Assembly: GCA_032718475.1 (NCBI GenBank)
Contig: JAUCBJ010008010.1
Coordinates: 1 to 45,939, forward strand
Direction: 5' to 3'
Source: Nemertoderma westbladi
Taxonomy: Eukaryota > Xenacoelomorpha > Nemertodermatida > Nemertodermatidae
Length of the DNA: 45,939 bases
The position numbers and the translations under genes are program-made. Position 1 is the first letter of the stretch. Each line of letters starts with the position of its first letter. Below, piece by piece: positions 40,848-45,939 of this stretch. Under the pieces are notes generated by a model. The model saw nothing but the letters and a program-made list of their open reading frames with translations. It made no database searches and was not told the DNA's origin.

Positions 40848-40988
40848 CAAGACTACATTTTGTAGTCTTTTACAACTTCCAAGACTACATTTTGTAGTCT
40901 TTTACAACTTCCAAGACTACATTTTGTAGTCTTTTACAACTTCCAAGACTACATTTTGTAGTCTTGTACAACTTCCAAGACTACATTG
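40848..40988. repeat. Tandem hairpin array, 32-bp unit
   Basis: About 4.5 copies of AAGACTACATTTTGTAGTCT plus a TTACAACTTCC spacer. Each unit holds the inverted pair GACTACA/TGTAGTC around TTT, so each can fold as a hairpin. Confidence 0.9.
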
Positions 40989-43072
40989 TAACCTTTGAAT
41001 GGAAACTTGTTTAATTCCCACACTATGTTAGATCTTGGAATGTCACCCTGCCCATTAAAGACAACAGTTGAATGAAGTAGCATCAAGTATTTATTATTTA
41101 GTAGTATTTATTATAGTATTTATTTATTATTCGACCTTTCGTAGCATATAGATTTCTCAACAGATTGGTAAGGTTTTTTTTCTTTTAAATAAATTGGAGA
41201 TGAGCTGTTGCAACCTTTTTTCTTTTAGCTTTCAAGTGTGCGAGTCATTGCATTTTGATGTGGTTATACTTAGCTGGTTATTACAACCTCAGAATATTGG
41301 GCCTACGTTCCTAACTGTTCATTCATTACATTGATTTATAGCATAAATCAAACAATTACCGCTAACGGACCTCTACAGAGCTCTACATAAATTATATGAC
41401 ATAATGAAATTTGCTTTCAGTACGAGATCTTTCAATATCGATTAACATTCAAAGTACATTACAGAATTAAGTTTTCACTTTTACATCAAATCGGTTAACA
41501 ATCAAACTAAATTACATAATTTCAATAATAAGCCTAACCGTCAATAAGTGCAGATAGTGCAGTGCAAACAGCCTCTTTTTATTATGTCCCTAACTTCTAG
41601 AACGAGAATACTCTGTGATATCAGTAATCCACGGTCACAAAGTACTGTATGTAAATCATGCCTATACACTATTATACAGACCTGTAATTTAATTATCCGT
41701 GGCCAAGACTACCGGGGACTATTGTTGTTGATAAGTTACGCATTTAATATATAAGTTGTCCAACAATTTAGCAGTATTCACGAAGTCACTGAAATTACAA
41801 TATTACTATATTTAGGGACAAACCACTCAAAATTTGACAAGTCTACGTTGACAAGACTACTTTTTTTTATAATTGTCTTCGAAATTCTAGTTGCTGTAGC
41901 CAAACTACAGTTCATTAATATATAACACTCAATGCATATGAAACCTAACACTACTGTATGTGTAGTCTTGGAAGCATAACCGGGGATTTTTAAGGATAGT
42001 CTCTGAATTTTTTTATATCCTTGAATTTTGATTTCCAAGGAACAGCTTGTCTCTATATTTCGCGTAGTTGTAATAAACTTTATCCCAATTTCATACCGCT
42101 AATAGATATATGATATTTTGGATGGTTCCACCGAATAGAACAAAAAAATTTAGTTTAGAAAAAGTACATTATGAAGTATAATAATGAAATTTCAAGATAT
42201 ATTTTCTTATGCATCTGTTTTATTGACAAGTCTACGTTTTTATGTATTTTGGGATTTACTTTCTCGTGTTATGTATAATCAAGTATGTGCTACAATTTTA
42301 AAATTTATATGTTTAAGAGCAAAAAATTTCAAATTTTATAATTTTGACCAAAATCTTGGACATTTAATTCCTTAAAAGTGAAAAGTGCCATATACTATTT
42401 CGTGGAAATGCGGATATAGGAAAAGAGGACAATCTTCTAAGTTATACAAATGAACCATGTATGTATGTATGTATGTAATGCTCTATTATACATCTTACTA
42501 TACTATTCAAATATATAACATTTTTATTTGACAGTTGTCATCGGGATTTACGGACCTTTAAGCCCTACTATTGTGCCCTACATATTGCGTATATTCAAGT
42601 GTAGAGGGGCTCCGAATCCCTTATAAGGCAACTATGCGGATATCCTGTGTTCTCGCGTGATTGTGGGGGGGTTGCCAGGTGTGTGTCGTCACGAAAATAA
42701 GTAATTCGGTCCCAGATAAAGGTGTCATCGTTTGGAATTATGCTGACTCAATCTGGAGTGTTTGGCCTTATTAATGAATATATAATGAATAATGAATATA
42801 TTTAATAATTGATAAAGAATATACATTGAAACGCTTGCAAAATAACATTGTAATTGCAAATGAACAATATTATTATTGCCCATTCGGAATCGCCTCCAAA
42901 ATGGTGTTACTAAACTAAACATTTGTAATACGATTATTATGTATATTACAGTATTTTACGTAATATTATGTATTATATTGCTTCAATATACTTACTACCG
43001 GTAATATGATGTACTGACTGAGTACTGATGGAAAGCTGGCCATGCAAGGATTCCAAATGTAATATCTATTTA
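40989..43072. other. Intergenic, no gene seen
   Basis: About 2 kb of AT-rich DNA with only short chance frames. It contains a (TATG)n microsatellite near 42460 and two more copies of GACAAGTCTACG. Confidence 0.45.
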
Positions 43073-43210
43073 CATCATTGTGTGCAAAGTAGCACTTTGC
43101 AGCGTTATGACCCGAGTTTATTTATATACCGAGCGAGCGCAGCGAGGGAGGTTTACATAAATAAACAAGGGTCTTTAACGCTGAAAAGTGACCTTTGCAA
43201 GCAATGATGT
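43073..43210. mobile_element. Small foldback element, about 135 bp
   Basis: An imperfect hairpin. CATCATTGTGTGCAAAG...CGTTATGACCCGAGTTTATT on the left pairs with AATAAACAAGGGTC...CTTTGCAAGCAATGATG on the right, turning near 43130. It has MITE-like proportions and no ORF. Confidence 0.65.
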
Positions 43211-43214
43211 ATGT

Positions 43215-43806
43215 AATTTTGTTACATTATGTCAACTTATCAGCGTTCGGTATGTGAAGAAAGGATTTTATGGATGCTCATTTATACATTTTAATTACTT
43301 CGAATATAAGTTACAATTTTATTAACAGGTACACAGTATTAATTATACATTTAAATCTAATGAAAGTTTATTGGAAGTTATCTCCTGCATGATAAATCAT
43401 TAATTAATCTTGAATATAGTCGACCTAAACAAACTTAGTCACCGTCTGCGTCCGTTCAGTTTTACTGAACACTGTCGCCATTTTCTTTGGTCATTTTAGT
43501 GTCTTCTATTGGTCGTTTCGCCATAATGGATTACAGTAGGCCTACACGTTAAACAATTATTTACATACAGTAGCTACTGTAGTCCCGTCACTACAAACTG
43601 GATAATAAAGCAGCGCTCATTAATTTAAATGGAAATAATGTATTCTGGAATGCGGTAATATAAGTTGTTTCCATGTCATTGATTACTTTGCAGCGTTTCG
43701 TCCTATAGGCCGCAGCGCTGCAAAGTACAGTAGTACTTTGCAGCGTTACGAGTAATTCGCCAAAACGCTGTTAAGTTGACATAATGTAACAAAAACATTT
43801 GAATTT
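43215..43806. mobile_element. Inverted-repeat element, about 590 bp
   Basis: Left end TTTGTTACATTATGTCAACT and right end AGTTGACATAATGTAACAAA are reverse complements. Next to the right end lie two CTTTGCAGCGTT words, also found in the adjacent 43073-43210 element, so the two may be parts of one composite. No transposase. Confidence 0.6.
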
Positions 43807-44602
43807 GTTTGGGAAATAGATGAGATATGGGCGTTCGAATGTTGCATGGTTTTGCATCTGCGCTCTGCGCAAGGCTATTTTATCCTATTTAATAAATAGG
43901 CCTACACGAACATTTTATTTCATCTCATAAGTAGCTGGGCAAAATTGCAATAACTAACAATAACTAGTATTAGTATTTATTAAATATAATAAAAATAGCC
44001 TCAAACTGTCCAACATTCGAATGCCCATTATATATCAGCTGTTTTCCAACGAAATTCGTAAAAATGTAGAATTCGTAAAAGCTTGTACTTTAGCTAAATA
44101 TTGAAAGCGAAAATAAAATTATACTAAAACCCAGTATGGTGGAGGGAGGGGCAACTATCTCTGTTACAAATTTCATGCAATCAATCCCATTAAGATTTCT
44201 ATAAAACATAAGAACGGAACAATATTAATATTGTTCCATGGTAACAAACTAAAACAGTATATTCTGGATTACTGTTTGTACTAAAAATACAGTAATTTAA
44301 GTAATTACAGTTGTTGGCAAAATCTCAATACTACAGTTGTATAGAAACTATAATTGTAACTAAAGTTAGAAAAGAAACTGGAGGCCTACACCAATTATTT
44401 AGGATTCGCCTGATTTAATGAGGTAGGTCTAAAGTAAACGCGACACGCCATATGAACACAACTTTAGTGGTAGGTACCAAACAACCATCAATAATTTTGT
44501 TAATAATCTTTTTTATTGTATAACTTATTATTACATATATTTTCTTTAAAATGTATCTTTTATTCTCCTCAAAAATGCGGACAATAAAGTAGGTATTACC
44601 TC
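43807..44602. other. Intergenic, no gene seen
   Basis: AT-rich without a supported coding frame. Confidence 0.45.
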
Positions 44603-44879
44603 GTCATGTCGACACCCCTGACCAATTTTTTTACCTGTCACTTTGTGCTTTTTATTGATTTTTTGATAATTGGTGAATGTTCTAGAACATTAGTAGATCT
44701 ATTTTTTATGGTAGCTAAGCTAAACCTAACTTATTTTTTATTTTCAAAAAACACTAGCTACCTTAAATAAATATATCTACTGTACTATTGTTCTAGAACA
44801 TTCATCAATATCAAAAAAACACTAAAAACACACAAAAAGTGACATGTAAAAAAATAGCAGGGGGCGGTGTCGACATGAC
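44603..44879. mobile_element. Foldback MITE, about 277 bp
   Basis: Ends GTCATGTCGACACC (44603-44616) and GGTGTCGACATGAC (44866-44879). The arms match along almost their whole length, including TGTCACTTT/AAAGTGACA, ATTGTTCTAGAACATTCAT and GGTAGCTA/TAGCTACC, and turn near 44735. No ORF. Confidence 0.8.
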
Positions 44880-45004
44880 TAAGTAGTAAGTACCATGAAG
44901 TAATTATCCAATCAATCTTCCAAAAATGGGGATAATAAAATATTTATCCAATCAGTGATCTATAAGTTTACTTAGTCTCTAGATCAGTTGGTAATTATTG
45001 ATAA

Positions 45005-45235
45005 ATTTAGCATTAACATGACTTAGTTACACCCTAGGCCTATAGGATCTTCATTAACATGACTTAGTACACCCTATAGGATCTTCATTAACATGACTTA
45101 GTTACACCCTAGGATCTTCATTAACATGACTTAGTTAGGATCTTCATTAACATGACTTAGTTACACCCTATAGGATCTTCATTAACATGACTTAGTTACA
45201 CCCTAGGATCTTCATTAACATGACTTAGTTAGGAT
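45005..45235 (+). repeat. Seven-copy array with alternating spacers
   Basis: CATTAACATGACTTAG repeats near 45011, 45052, 45086, 45119, 45145, 45180 and 45212. Spacers are of three types: TTACACCCTATAGGATCTT, TTACACCCTAGGATCTT and the short TTAGGATCTT. Spacer length therefore varies in steps of a few bases. Confidence 0.85.
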
Positions 45236-45939
45236 CTTTTTGCTCTAATAGCTAGTTTAATCAAATTTTTGTTTGTTTATTTGATTAACTTTTTGAATAT
45301 CATCACTCACAACGTATAGTAGCTATACTTTGTGAGTGAGTAGGCCTATGATAGGATTGTACTGTAGTATTAATTAAATAGACATTGGTGCATAATTGAC
45401 CTCAAATTTGCGATAAGTTTGTTACGTTAAACTTCTAATCCGAAATTAAATACTTTAAAAAAAACAACATCGTTTACTACAGTACAAGTAATACTATACA
45501 GTAAATGTAGCCCACTAGAATATTTTCCACAAAATAACACTAAAAAACTAATAATGTATGTAAATTATACCGTTATTATATTATTTTTAAATCTAATCAG
45601 TATCGTTAACATCTCTTATTACATATTATACATAGTACGTAAATACATATGAGTGCTGGTTTTCCCTCGAACATCATGGAGGCTATCGAGACTAACCAAC
45701 TACCGCAGTCTGCCACAATCCGACGACGAATGTCAACCTCAGAGGAACGGACGGACGAAAGATCATGGTAATTAATTATCACTTTTCTAATGATATACTG
45801 TGCATACATAGTTTGGTATTAGCTTACTTTGTCTTATTCAAACATATTGTCTACAACACCGGTAATCGGTTTCAGGCCCCTCCAGTATGAAACTCGCTGG
45901 TTACAGTACTGTAGTGGCGCAGCCTCAGCCTCAACCCTA
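45236..45939. other. Intergenic, no gene seen
   Basis: AT-rich to the window end. CTCACAACGTATAGTAGC and GCTATACTTTGTGAG form an imperfect inverted pair at 45305-45340. No gene is supported. Confidence 0.4.

Noticed and set aside
45005-45235. CRISPR-like regular repeat with spacers
   Set aside because: Spacers are truncations of one sequence, not unique, and the context is an animal genome.

Overview
This window looks like nuclear DNA from an animal, most likely a marine invertebrate. It is AT-rich, has long intergenic stretches and carries non-LTR (LINE) reverse-transcriptase relics. It also has many foldback elements and a BEL/Pao LTR retrotransposon, a group known only from metazoans. The species cannot be named from the sequence. 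The short words AGGCCTA, ACCGGTACCGGT and TACTGTA recur throughout.

Layout. (1) 1-1.5 kb: an intact C2H2 zinc-finger gene on the + strand. (2) 1.5-13.4 kb: gene-poor repeats. These include a GAACTTAGATCC array, a 990-bp foldback element between TTAA sites, inverted copies of one dispersed repeat, a possible retroelement tail near 7.7 kb and a decayed LINE reverse transcriptase at 11.8-13.2 kb. (3) 13.5-29.6 kb: one complete, recently inserted LTR retrotransposon of about 16.1 kb on the - strand. Its 539/538-bp LTRs are nearly identical and a perfect 5-bp target duplication (TCCGT) flanks it. It interrupts a small host ORF in frame. (4) 29.8-30.5 kb: an 11-copy, roughly 68-bp tandem array that begins inside the last codons of that host ORF. 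(5) 30.9-37.6 kb: a 6.7-kb inverted-repeat structure enclosing nested LINE fragments and a 1.85-kb TA-flanked element with a repetitive motif. (6) 38.7-40.1 kb: an intact, intronless F-box/WD40 gene resembling FBXW9. (7) 40.1-45.9 kb: AT-rich DNA with a hairpin tandem array, three small inverted-repeat elements and a variable-spacer array.

The retrotransposon is the most unusual object. In transcription order it has a very long Gag and a protease, then RT, RNase H and integrase, then a non-coding spacer with a hairpin-forming minisatellite. A large extra ORF (844 aa) follows in the position normally held by env. That ORF has three CCHC zinc knuckles and an N-terminal part that reads like a DEDD-type 3'-5' exonuclease (RNase D/EXD/WRN-like) fold. 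I know of no standard BEL/Pao component like it. The copy is damaged. Two poly-C tracts break the Gag frame, the integrase C-terminal region is frame-shifted with part missing, and a 2.3-kb tandem duplication covers the integrase end, the spacer and the start of the extra ORF.

The two host genes that can be called with confidence are the zinc-finger gene and the FBXW9-like gene. Nothing suggests that they work together.
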